Shown in pieces: positions 27,040 through 36,899 of a DNA stretch of 64,000 nucleotides. The stretch's first letter is position 1; each line of letters starts with the position of its first letter. The notes beneath the pieces are model-generated. The model ran no database searches, was not told where the DNA came from, and saw nothing but the letters and a program-made list of their open reading frames with translations. The translations under genes and the position numbers were made by a program. Location of the stretch: assembly GCA_032209605.1 (NCBI GenBank), contig JASFXZ010000028.1, positions 9,732,981 through 9,796,980 on the forward strand. The letters run 5' to 3'. Source of the DNA: Mactromeris polynyma. Lineage: Eukaryota > Mollusca > Bivalvia > Venerida > Mactridae.

Positions 27040-27226
27040 CTTGTGGACCAGGGTTCTGTTCAATCCCTGCCATAAAAAGTAATATTCTTACAAAGGAAAC
27101 AGCACCGATTATTTTGATCAATTGGCTGAAGGTCATTGGTAAACATATCACACCCGTGCCATGATGTGGAATAAACCGTCCAACTCTACATCGGTAAGTA
27201 CTGATATCAACACCCATTGTTAGCAC
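27040..27226 (-). CDS. N-terminal leader exon ending in a 2A-like motif
   Basis: On the minus strand an acceptor ATATTTTCAG is followed by an exon with ATG at 27217-27215, open for 59 codons and closed by the donor CAAG/GTTTGT at 27040. The peptide starts MGVDISTYRCRVGRF, has a hydrophobic stretch (about residues 33-50, LIKIIGAVSFVRILLFMA) and ends GIEQNPGPQ. The C-terminal GIExNPGP resembles 2A-like translational recoding motifs (usual form D-V/I-E-x-N-P-G-P) known as N-terminal leaders of NLR-type and retrotransposon proteins in marine invertebrates; the usual first Asp is Gly here. The exon ends in phase 1. No matching downstream exon is visible to its left, so it may be a fossil exon or the first exon of a gene rearranged away. 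Confidence 0.6.
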
Positions 27227-27479
27227 CTGAAAATATATATACACACTGCATAAATCTCAATAATACGGTCTGGTGACTGTTAGCCCAAAGGAAACGTGCC
27301 TAAGTTTAGTGAGTCTATTTTTTCAATACAAAAACAATTCATACACGACTTGAACACATATTATTCATCCGTAATTGTTACTTTCTGTTTATTATGATTT
27401 AGTGTTGTATAAGTTCGGGCTAGTAATAATGATTTCGGCCAAGTGGTTTGGTCCAGCAACTTGTCAAAACAAGCTTGTA

Positions 27480-28312
27480 CTAAAAATAATTAAGACCCAA
27501 TTCATCCCATATGTGTTATATTGGGTTGAAACCTGGGAATACAGCGGGCCAATGCAAGACGTTAACATTATTTTGAGCAAGGAATTGTGTAGTTATACAC
27601 GCATTGTGAGGCGTTGCATTGTCATGCTGGAAAGTGCCATGGCCTTTATTTTGCATGAATAGTTTCATTGTTTTGTTTAAAACATTGATGTTATATAACC
27701 TTGAGCATTGAGATTTCCTTGGATAATAACCATATCAGTTTTCAGAGTCCCCATTATCCCACCCCAGACCACAATACTGCCACCACTAAATCTGTCTCTC
27801 TCCTGAATACAACAATCTGCAAGTCTTTCATTTCTACGGCGATAGATACGTATTCTGCCATCTTCATGGCTGACAGTAAACCGTTACTCATCGCTAAAAA
27901 GTATCGATTGCCACTGGTTGCACCTGAAATGCAAATGACGTCGTGCCCATAACAGTCTGGCAAAATCTGTCCAGTATATGGACGACGAGCACGAATAGGA
28001 ACACGGTTCTGTCTCAAACGGTTTTTGATCGTCTGTGCATGACCACCGTAACGCCGAGCAGTAAAGGTTGCTGGTTAAAAAACGATTACGTAGATGAGTT
28101 AACGTGATCACGCGATCAGTACGTAACGTTGTAGCACGTACGCGACTGGGTCTTGCACGATCTCTGACAGAACCAATGGTGTTGTACCGGTTCGCAAGAT
28201 TATTAATAGTCTATCTGGAGCAGTCAAAATGACGCGCTACGTTATTTATCATTGACCCCGCCCGGAGCATACCAATGCCCTGGTTTCTCTGATCTTCAGA
28301 AAGACGTGGCAT
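27480..28312 (-). pseudogene. Tc1/mariner-family transposase pseudogene
   Basis: Reading the minus strand from an ATG at 28312, fragments in shifting frames follow the order of a Tc1-like DDE transposase: MPRLSEDQRNQGIGMLRAG (helix-turn-helix region), a second HTH part with RDRARPSRVRATT, then RLRQNRVPIRARRPYTGQIL, WARRHLHFRCNQWQSILFSD, VVAVLWSGVG (from the VWGG block), FQHDNATPHNA, and TTQFLAQNNVNVLHWPA followed by a NPI-HIWDELG block. In-frame stops (one right after the second HTH start, one in the last catalytic block) and at least two frameshifts make it inactive. I could not see convincing terminal inverted repeats, so element edges are not given. Tc1 elements normally move by cut and paste at TA sites. 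Confidence 0.85.
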
Positions 28313-28659
28313 CACTAAATGCAATTGATTTTTAAAACAAATTCAATACTTTGTATCTGTGCTAAGCAGCAAATGATTACTTGTCAGTGTAAAACCTGTA
28401 AGTGAAACCAATGTTGCTGCGCACGTGCAAAGTAAGGAAAACATTTTTCCCGTTTGGACGCATGAATATACCGGCGATTTTTAAAACAATTGCATAATCG
28501 TTATCCGCAATGAAATTGTTATAAACATGTGTAACACTTACATCAACATACATACTAACAAAACAAATATTCAAAGAAATAAAGTGTAAAGTTTTCATTT
28601 TGGGTCAGTGTATTAACTGTTTTTTTTAATTTAATTATTATATAATCTATTTTCATATT

Positions 28660-29010
28660 TAAATCGATTTAAACCCCCAGTATTTTTACTGACAGTTCCA
28701 ATGCAGTAATTCGCTGTATGGTTATTATTTCTTTTTGTGTTTTGAATGTACTCGTATGTTATATTTCCCTTTCCCCTGTGCAATTATTTCACTTTATATA
28801 GTATTCAGGTTTTTTCTGCCCAGTTTCGGCCTATAGTTGCCAACTGTCTTGACTTGTCCTGTGATATTTTCCATCTATTAATTCCCCCTTCACTTTTTGT
28901 CTTCTTTGATTCTCCTAGTTATTCTTTATTGTCTGCCAGGTCATTCCTTGCGCTTCTGTTTCCTAAGGTGTGTACCCTTTAAACTCCTCAAGTGCCTTAT
29001 GTTTTATGGA
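28660..29010 (+). repeat. R1 repeat, plus, 3'-truncated
   Basis: Starts with TTTAAATCGATTTAAACCCC and stops after CTTATGTTTTATGGATTG, about 80 bp short of the usual end. Minus-strand read-through of its truncated end supplies the C-terminal 17 codons of the unknown frame at 29015-29451. Confidence 0.8.
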
Positions 29011-29014
29011 TTGT

Positions 29015-29451
29015 TTAATTTGAATTATTTTCAATTTACTTATTCTTTTCGACAGGGCTAATATGTTTGTTTCTACTTCGTTTCCCCAAGTTACAATTTC
29101 CTGATGATATGTACTCGAATCACGCACCTCTTCTTTTGGGGGTGTAACAGTAATATTTGGTATATGCTCAGTGTGGATAATTGTGCCAGCATCACAATGA
29201 ACATTACACGTAACTGGAGGTATTGAGGTAACTTTGTCACCTACATTGCTTGAAAGTGGCACGTTCTTAACATTACTCAAACTTGGACTTATCGGGTTAC
29301 TTTTATCCATATCAACTTTTATTGGCAATTCTTCCTTTTCAGATACGACATGTGTGACTGAGTATTCGGCCATAATCTCAGTCTGGTTATAATCTCTTGT
29401 AAGATAGCTCCTACTCTCAATGTGACTTGTTCTATTTCGAACTCCGCACAT
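29015..29451 (-). CDS. Unknown open frame, possible exon
   Basis: A minus-strand frame of about 146 codons whose product is polar: MAEYSVTHVVSEKEELPIK, then Ser/Pro/Val-rich, then HQEIVTWGNEVETNILALSK, which looks like an amphipathic helix. The frame runs on to 28963 for another 17 codons, but that tail is made from the end of an R1 repeat copy, so I end it at the repeat. An overlapping frame continues upstream to 29666, which could mean a frameshift. I do not recognise the family. It lies between the gene's HEPN exon (divergent, plus strand) and the minus-strand 2A leader exon. It may be an exon, a transposon ORF remnant, or chance. Confidence 0.3.
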
Positions 29452-29920
29452 TGGGGCATATTGTCGTGCTTGAAAATGTCTATTTGCCTCATAATTACAA
29501 GTACAATAAGTGAATGATAAGAATCGCCAATATTCAAAACTAACTCTCGGCTTTCTTTCGCTTTCAAGCTCGAAGTAATCTTACATGCACAAATAATGTA
29601 CTGTTTGTGTAGCGGATAATGACATATAAATATCACACACAGGGGTAGTAAGGCTTGTAAAATCAATCAATTCATTGTATCTAAAAGTGTCTTCACTACA
29701 AGACTGCCTCTTAATAAAAGGTTTATTTGCATTTAAATCTGAGAAACTACTAATATCATTATATTGTAGAATAAATAAGTGACCTTGTTTTGGTAGTTTA
29801 TTGATACATGTGTGTATGAGTTATATGCAACATGTATATACAATGACTGTTACTATGCACTTTAAATGTATAAATGTCGGAACTTGTTATGGTAAGTTTT
29901 GTGTTATTGTTTTATTTCAG

Positions 29921-30285
29921 ATAAATATAACTTTAGGTATCAATATCTTCTTATTGAGATTGGTACTAAAGTACTCAGGGAAATATTCGATGGTATAGTT
30001 GGTCATGACTTTGTGACTTACTTAGCTAACAACAGCACTGCCAGTAAAAAACTTACTTCACTGATGACTGGCAAAAATCGTAAAATAACTGCTGACCAGG
30101 AGCAATTGCTCCCCCCTAAAGAGAAACACCCGAAATCATCAATGTATGACATCACCTTACTGACCTGCCTGTTGAGAAACGTGTTTGGTTTAAGTCCTGC
30201 TGGAGATCAAGTATGGATTAATCCTTTACCTACAGACCATAGAATAGAAGCCGATATTACACGACTGAGAAAAGCTAGAAACGCG
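29921..30285 (+). CDS. Exon 1 of the visible gene: HEPN domain, main part
   Basis: The exon follows a pyrimidine-rich acceptor (TTTATTTCAG at 29911-29920) and ends before the donor GTATGT at 30286. It contributes residues 1-122. The frame carries hallmarks of DZIP3-like HEPN domains: a first helix with VLREIFD, a middle DITLLTCLLRNVFGLSPAG stretch, and a last helix DITRLRKARNA that is cut by the intron just after RNA. The entry phase is 1 (the first two bases complete a codon), so a preceding exon must donate one base. The downstream intron is 30286-31368 and holds only short dispersed repeat scraps around 30780-31230. Confidence 0.85.
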
Positions 30286-33200
30286 GTATGTATTAGATTA
30301 TAAACGTAATAGTCGAAACAAGAGTTATCTTAGGTCTAAAAGTTGGAGACTTAGCCGAATAATAGTAAACATGACTAACACTCTAGAGGTCACATTTATA
30401 CGTGATATGTATGAAACTGTACTAGAAGGGTTTTCTTCATCAATTATTGGTCAAGCCAATGTCCGGGTTCAAGTCTTGGAATAACATTGAGTATAGTTAT
30501 ATCATTTCTACTTGATTTACATGAAAAGCGCCCAAATAATTGTTTTCAGCACATCAAGGTTGAGTGTGATACGCGTTTATGTCTCTCTTTAATTATGGCG
30601 TCATTACCTCAAACCATGGAAATGACATGATAACAGTCATCTCTACCGATCGTTTGTCTTCATGAAATATTGGTTGTATTAAAATTGTTTCATCTTGTGT
30701 CAAAATATAGGTCTGCTTCATGTTGTTGCATTATACACCCGTCTCTATAAAGACCCCGAGGCCGTATTAAGGGATCACCTGTGGCAGTGTTTGTGGGACT
30801 TGCAGCATATATGTCCGCTCTTCAAATGAAATAGTTTTTGTCGGATCTTCATTAAACTTGGAAACAATCTTCGTGGGAATAACATCTTGTTCATTTTCAA
30901 TAACCAGCCAAATCACCCTTGGCACTCTGGAATCTTTGGTATTTTAATTATCCACATTTTATTAAATTGATGACACTTTTCCGCTCTCTATCTCAAACAA
31001 TATTCATTGATATTCTCCAAACTAAGTCACAATGGTCATGGGCATAATATCTCGTTCAGGTTCAATATCCAGCCAAATCACCCAAGCACTCATTTATTTC
31101 ATCTTCTCCATACTTTATGAGCATATTATCTTGTTCAAGTTTGATAACCAACCAGATTACCCCAGGCTGTTTGGAGTTATGGCACTTGAATTGTCCAACT
31201 TTCATGAATAGACCATTGTCTGCCCTCTTTGTCTAAATGAATAATACAAAATGTAAACATCAAATTGTTTTCGGTTTAATATTATAGAGGTTTGGTTTAA
31301 ACTTTTGAAGGGCATATTTTGTGACCATTTGGCACTTCTGTTTTATTGTAAGCATTTTTACTTTTCAGTTAATGCATACTGATACATTACGTTTATCTGA
31401 GACTGACTTCAATGATCAATGGGACGAATTGGAGCAGGTAAATATTTGATGTTTGTTCACAATGACTAGGACTGAACTTTGTATTATTTATTTATAATAA
31501 TTCAGGCATTTTCCAGGTAATAGTTGTTGGGGGATAAAAGTCACTGGTAAAAGGTAGCTGAACTTATGCTTTATGTCAATCAAGGGTCACTTTAAACCCA
31601 GGTATATGATCAGCGGTGTTTAACGACATGTTGGGCTGGTAATTCCAGTTTGTGTTATCCGTCCTGTTGAATCCCAATACTGCTATATACTTATGTATAA
31701 TTAGTAATTCTTTAGAAATATTATATTTATGTGTACAATTTTTGTTGAAAGTCGTTTGCTGCAGTGTTGTTTTTCTGCCTACAGTATATAACTGAGCTGT
31801 TATGGTACTTGAAATCACTTGCTCCTCATGGCTGGGTGTATAGTTTGTATATGAAGTAGGTTCCAGCATATGCCTCAAAATAAAGCTAGAAGGGGCCATG
31901 GAGTCTTCATTCACCCTAATACTTAGAAAAGGCACTGAATGACCCTGGCTGTTTATGAAACTTGATTCCCATTCAGGCTTTACAGCGTTCTTACTTTTTC
32001 AAACTTGCACCTATTTATTATTATAATTATTGAGAAAAAGCTCCTAATACCGTATTCATGCTTCATCACCACAACAGAAATTATGCTGAAATGTTCGACA
32101 TTTCATAACCTATCTTTGAGATATATAAATAAAAAGTAGTCGCTGGTTGAGTTGACAGGTATGTTCTAGACAAGCCTTGACATGTGTAATGCTGATGTAC
32201 TTCCTTTCAAAGCTGGTATGAGTATAAATCATATGTCTATATGTATAATAGCTGTAAAGGGCTGCACAAGTAAGAAACCTGTCAATTACAGCATCTTCTC
32301 TTATGAGTTCAGTGACTATGCAAGAAATGACATGATAGATTATAATACATTGTTTTAAGATAATTTTACTTAATTCCATGTTTTAACTTGTATTCCTTTG
32401 GTAATTTGCACTATGTTTTCTAAAACTTTATCATTGGATATATTCCTAATGTTTCCTCCTATTTTAAAATTGATGATGGAAAGCCTACCCATTACAAAAC
32501 AAAATACATGTTACAAAGGGTCCTGTCGTCATTCGATAAAAGTGAAAAAAAACACTCGTTTCTTAATTTATAATTGAGCTATATAAGTTTAAGTTACAAC
32601 ATATACAGAAAATACAGAACCAAATCACATGTGGTGTTAAAACAATACTCTGTATATGTCTTAAAATATGACTCTTCTACACAAATTGTAATCAAGCATT
32701 TTTTCAATTGTTTTGGTGGTGTGTTTTGTACCTCTTATTTACTGGTCGACTTCCAAATTCATTTTAAGCAGTGTTCATATGTCTTAAATGGCATACCAAT
32801 CTCCAAGTCCCTCCCTGCTCAACAATGTCTTACATCTACAATGTTCAAGATTATGTATTCACTTTTATCTGCAGATTCTAAACAGGCTATATGGCACCGC
32901 TGGATTAGGGAACTTGACGAAATCGATAAGTGATGCTAAGCACATGGACATCGATGAAGAACTAAAAGAGCGTTATCTTGAAACAATAAAAACATGGGAG
33001 ACAATTGATTGTGCATTGGGCAAACTACAAGTGGATGTGGCTGAAGTGGAGACACGTGTAGGGGCTGTGGAAATGCAACAACATAGGAAACAATGTGATA
33101 TGAAAGGTACAAATAGTATTTTATCAAGATAGAACTTACAAATAATTTAATATGATACACAAGACTTGATGTTTCTTTATGTTTTGATTGATTAGCCATA

Positions 33201-36200
33201 AAAATGAATAAAAACCAATTCTTCAAAGAATGCATGTGTTGATGCATTAATTGTTTTATGATGGACTGAAGCATGGTAAGGGTAAATATTCAATTAGGCT
33301 TTAGCTTAATCTTGACATCACACATTATATGACTGAGTTTGAGATGTTGACTTAAATGCTGGTCTAGTCTGCAAACATTTAAACAGCTTTGTATAATATT
33401 GGAGAAAACGTTTCAATGATTGAAAGACATTGATGGAATCAAAATGTGATTTTTTGTTGGTCTATAACATGTGTATCAATGTGTTCTATTGATAGCATGA
33501 AGTTAATTACTCTTCTTAGCAATATTTGTTTTGAATATTGAATATTGTTGAATAACAAGAATACCTGTCAGCACCACTGCATGTAGCTTATATATGCTAA
33601 CATCTTGGCAGTTATCATACCTGTACTATGCACAGCTATGTGAAAATAGTTTTTCTCACAATTTCAGTTATTCAAAAAAAACTTCTAGATATTTACCGGC
33701 ATGATTGTTCCACATTACAAGTATCGCCTTTGTTTGAAGATCAGGATGAAGATCTACTAACCATTTACCAGTATCCAAATATACATTGTGTACAATATCA
33801 CCGAGAGGAAACACAACAAAAGAATAAGGGAGTCACATCCTATCAGGACATATTTTGTAAGGGAGGTACACCATGCAGAAATATATATATAACTGGTGAT
33901 GCAGGCACGGGAAAGACGTCTTTCTGCAAGAGGATGTGTCTTGTATGGTGTATGGCGAGATGTGGCGGCAGGTTAGAGACTGAATCACATTCATTTTGGA
34001 ATCGACTTTCTTCAAAATTGAGGACGATTCGAGACATTTTTTCTCGGAAAAGCGTATTACAGAAAGACATTGAATATATGAAGAAGTTCGATTGTTTGTT
34101 TTATGTAAGTCTTCGGGATACTTCACATTACAATGTGATAAATATGATTGAAGAACAATTGTTGTATGACTACAACGAGAAGTACACACTTGATATAGAC
34201 AGTATTCTAACAAACAACAAATGTATTGTATTGTTGGATGCACTTGATGAATGGTCCCCTTACATTGTTGGTCCAAATTCTCCTGAATTACCACAGAGGA
34301 ATCATTCAGAAAAGTGTGTACACATAACTACTTGTAGACCATACAAAATAGAAAACGTAAGACTGTCACGTAAGGATATTGACCATCATTTGCGGATTTC
34401 TGGTATCCAGGGAGATTCATCATCAGCTTATGTCGTAGAGGTCATACATTATATGAATAAGGTAAATAACAAATTTAAGAACCTGAATGATTTTATGACT
34501 GAAATAAAGGCGTGTGGACTGAACGACCAATTGTGTATACCCATGCTTTCATCACACTTGGTTATGACGTGGTTTGAAACAAGACTTATCGGCATGTCTA
34601 GAGCAACAATATATGCTAAGAGTCTGGAAATGTTGTTTGAAAGAGCTGAAAGGAGAGGAGTGATATTTCCATCGTCACCATCACCTGAAGTACAACTTCC
34701 AGAATGTCTCTCACAACTCAAATATTGTAATAAACATTTATCTATGTTGTATAAAGTTGGTCTTCTGTCATTTAAATCATTGTTTAAACAAGATGAACAT
34801 GTATCAAGCCTTGTATTTACATCTGAGCAGTTACAGTCTGAACCATTTCATTTGTCAGAGGATGAACAAGACTTCTTATGTAAAATTGGTGTCTTATCAA
34901 AAAATAAAGTTATTGGGAGTAGCTTAAGGCAAAAGTTAAAACTGTCATTCTTCCATAAAAGTTATTTAGAATTTTTTGGAGCATTGTTTATCTCAGTAAA
35001 TAATGTATTAAATGGTGACATGAAATGGACATCTTTGAATGATTTTATAGGGTTCGAAAACTACATTTTGTTACTGGCAGGCTTATCTGGTCAACATGTT
35101 GAATCTTTGTTTCATAATATATATTCACTGATAGCTGATGATTTGTCATTTAGCAGAAGAAATGCTATATTTCATTATGATAGAATGTCTTACATAAATC
35201 CTTATCTAGAACAAATCAAGTCACTACAGAATGTTGTAATCCAATGTTTCAAGGAAGTCAGTAGATCTAATTGTCCAAATATTGTACTAAAACTTGAAGA
35301 TTTCATTTTTGATGACAATTCTAGTGTTGATATATTGAAACAACTTTTATTGTTAAATACAACAAATGTTAAAGCATTACGTTCTGTAACAGGTAAATAT
35401 TATGATGAGTTTGATCAGATAAACAATCTACAATATTTACATGTTGATGACGTGTTGTCTGGTGATTATGTAAAGTTCACTAAGTGCATGTTACAGAATC
35501 AATCCACACTGCACACTGTTTGTATTAAAGGTAGTTATAGTAGTACATGTATACCAAAACTACCAGTGAGAAGTCTCCAACATCTGACATCATTGTCTCT
35601 GTCTCGTGTTAAAATGCAACATAACAGTTTATATAATCTGGTGAAATTTCTGTCTGACAGTGTTCTCATTACAAATATAAAATTGTGGAGTGTGTATTGT
35701 GATATTCACAGGTATAAAAGTGACTGTACATTTACTCTAAATCTTCCACATCATACAAAACTCTCTTCATTATGTCTGTGGGATGTTAATATTTTATGCA
35801 ATACTGTAAACAAATCTCTTTTAAAGTCCATCACGTTGTGTACATTTTTTGAGAGGATTGGTAGTTGTTACATTGATATATTTAACTGTATTAAGTATTC
35901 ACAACTTAAACGTCTTCATATTGTTGGATCTCACATGTTAGATTACAATACATTGAAAACATTGACATGTACAGTGAAAACTCTTCCATATATCAAGTCA
36001 CTATCACTGTGTCACATGAAGTTACCTGATGATGTTTTATTACAACTTCATCCTGATGTAACACAAGTGAAGATAGTGCTGGAGTCGGTCACACTGAGTC
36101 GTCAATATTTTCATTGTTTCATTGAAAGTTTTGTGAACAATAAATCTGTGATAAAAGTTGAGTTAGAAGGATGTCATATTACATCAGTTGTTGAAACTCG

Positions 36201-36324
36201 GAGAGAACTGGCATGGAAGGAGTCGGTGGATTATATGTATAAGTATCTTACATCAAAACCTACAGTAAACGTCACAGATAAAGATGATACAAGGTTAGAC
36301 TTTGAAACAAAAAGTTGTCAGTAA
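29921..36324 (+). CDS. HEPN-NACHT-LRR receptor-like gene, four exons, 5' end not found
   Basis: Joined exons 29921-30285, 31369-31437, 32875-33106 and 33668-36324 give one open frame of at least 1107 residues; all junctions are AG/GT and the phases agree (0, 0, 1). Order: DZIP3-like HEPN domain (about 1-150), helical, probably coiled-coil linker (about 165-225), NACHT ATPase (about 285-460) with winged-helix/helical part to about 670, then degenerate leucine-rich repeats (about 805-1085). Walker A GDAGTGKT is at 299-306, Walker B IVLLDALDEW at 409-418, a sensor-like TCRP near 444-447. Such STAND NTPases normally act in the cytosol as oligomerising innate sensors; HEPN domains of this motif type are often RNases. 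No signal peptide or membrane segment is seen. The first exon starts in phase 1, so at least one upstream exon is missing from this call. Function as an immune receptor is inferred from architecture only. Confidence 0.85.
31369..31437 (+). CDS. Exon 2: end of HEPN domain, completes R-x4-H
   Basis: A 69-bp exon (23 codons, phase 0 on both sides) between acceptor CTTTTCAG and donor GTAAAT. Its first residues LMH complete the motif RNALMH begun in exon 1, placing His at residue 125 and Arg at 120. The rest, with a DFNDQWDELEQ tail, matches the final helix seen after the motif in DZIP3-type HEPN domains, where a D-x-T-F-x-x-x-W pattern is usual. The exon is too short to stand out as an open frame; it was found by asking for the missing histidine and by its splice signals. 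The downstream intron is 31438-32874. Confidence 0.8.
32875..33106 (+). CDS. Exon 3: helical linker between HEPN and NACHT
   Basis: Acceptor TTTTATCTGCAG at 32863-32874, donor GTACAA at 33107. It codes residues 146-222 plus the first base of residue 223 (phase 1). The start (ILNRLYG) closes the HEPN fold; the remainder is rich in E, K and spaced V/L (ALGKLQVDVAEVETRVGAVE, about 198-217) and looks like an amphipathic coiled coil. Such linkers commonly connect HEPN and NACHT modules in bivalve proteins of this type. The downstream intron is 33107-33667. Confidence 0.8.
33668..36324 (+). CDS. Exon 4: NACHT ATPase and leucine-rich repeats, stop codon
   Basis: One 2657-bp exon after the acceptor CACAATTTCAG codes residues 223-1107 and the TAA at 36322-36324. 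NACHT motifs: P-loop at 33895-33918, Walker B at 34225-34254 with both acidic residues (D413, D416, E417), TCRP at about 34330-34341. A segment FFHKSYLEFFGALFI near residue 650 resembles the conserved helix found after NACHT winged helices. From about 35420 leucine-rich motifs recur (LQYLHVDD, LTSLSLSRVK, LSSLCLWDV, IKSLSLCHMK, VIKVELEGCHI), irregular but LRR-like. No frameshift or internal stop is present and all catalytic NTPase motifs are intact, so this looks like a live gene. Confidence 0.9.
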
Positions 36325-36868
36325 AGTTTTGCTTTGTTTCTGTAAAAATATGAGTTTACAAGCAAACTTTGACGAACATGCAAACAAAATGTGCGACTGT
36401 TAGTGAAACAAATAGACGTAACTTTTTATTTCTGAACAGAACATATCATGTTACAATGCATTCTCTTAATTATACCATTTCTTGCACGATGATTCACATT
36501 TTTTATGTTAAATTCTTAAAAAAGGTTTTGATCCCATTTTTGGTAATTTTTATGATATTCATAAATATCTCTGTGAATTTTCGTTTATGCGTTTTTATCA
36601 TCTGCACACTTTTTCCATGTTTATTCCACAGAATTTCAACATATTATTTAGAATAAGAAATATTGTATATTTGATACAAGTAAATATAACAAGTTGTTTA
36701 CAATACTTAAATTAATGTGAATTGAATGTAAGAGTAGAACTGGACAGGATTCCTTGAATGTTGTTAATTGTTTGTTGTATTGGCACTTGCATATCTTTTA
36801 ATAAGTAATTAACAGGCATATTTATTTTATTTTATTTTTTAAGAGTGAAAATATGCTACAAATGTTAC

Positions 36869-36883
36869 AATAAATGAAATAAA
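36869..36883 (+). promoter_or_regulatory. Probable polyadenylation signals of the HEPN-NACHT-LRR gene
   Basis: Two AATAAA hexamers at 36869-36874 and 36878-36883 lie about 545 bp after the stop codon and are the first canonical signals downstream. The 3' UTR would be AT-rich. Use of these sites is inferred. Confidence 0.45.
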
Positions 36884-36899
36884 CTGAGCTGGAAACGCG

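Noticed and set aside
31576..31935. Minus-strand 119-codon frame within intron 2
   Set aside because: It lies in an intron of the receptor gene, lacks splice partners and a recognised domain, and the composition looks like an ordinary repeat scrap.
33833..34721. Minus-strand open frames (75-153 codons) opposite the NACHT exon
   Set aside because: They are shadows of the strong plus-strand NACHT frame with its intact P-loop and Walker B; no domain is recognised in them.
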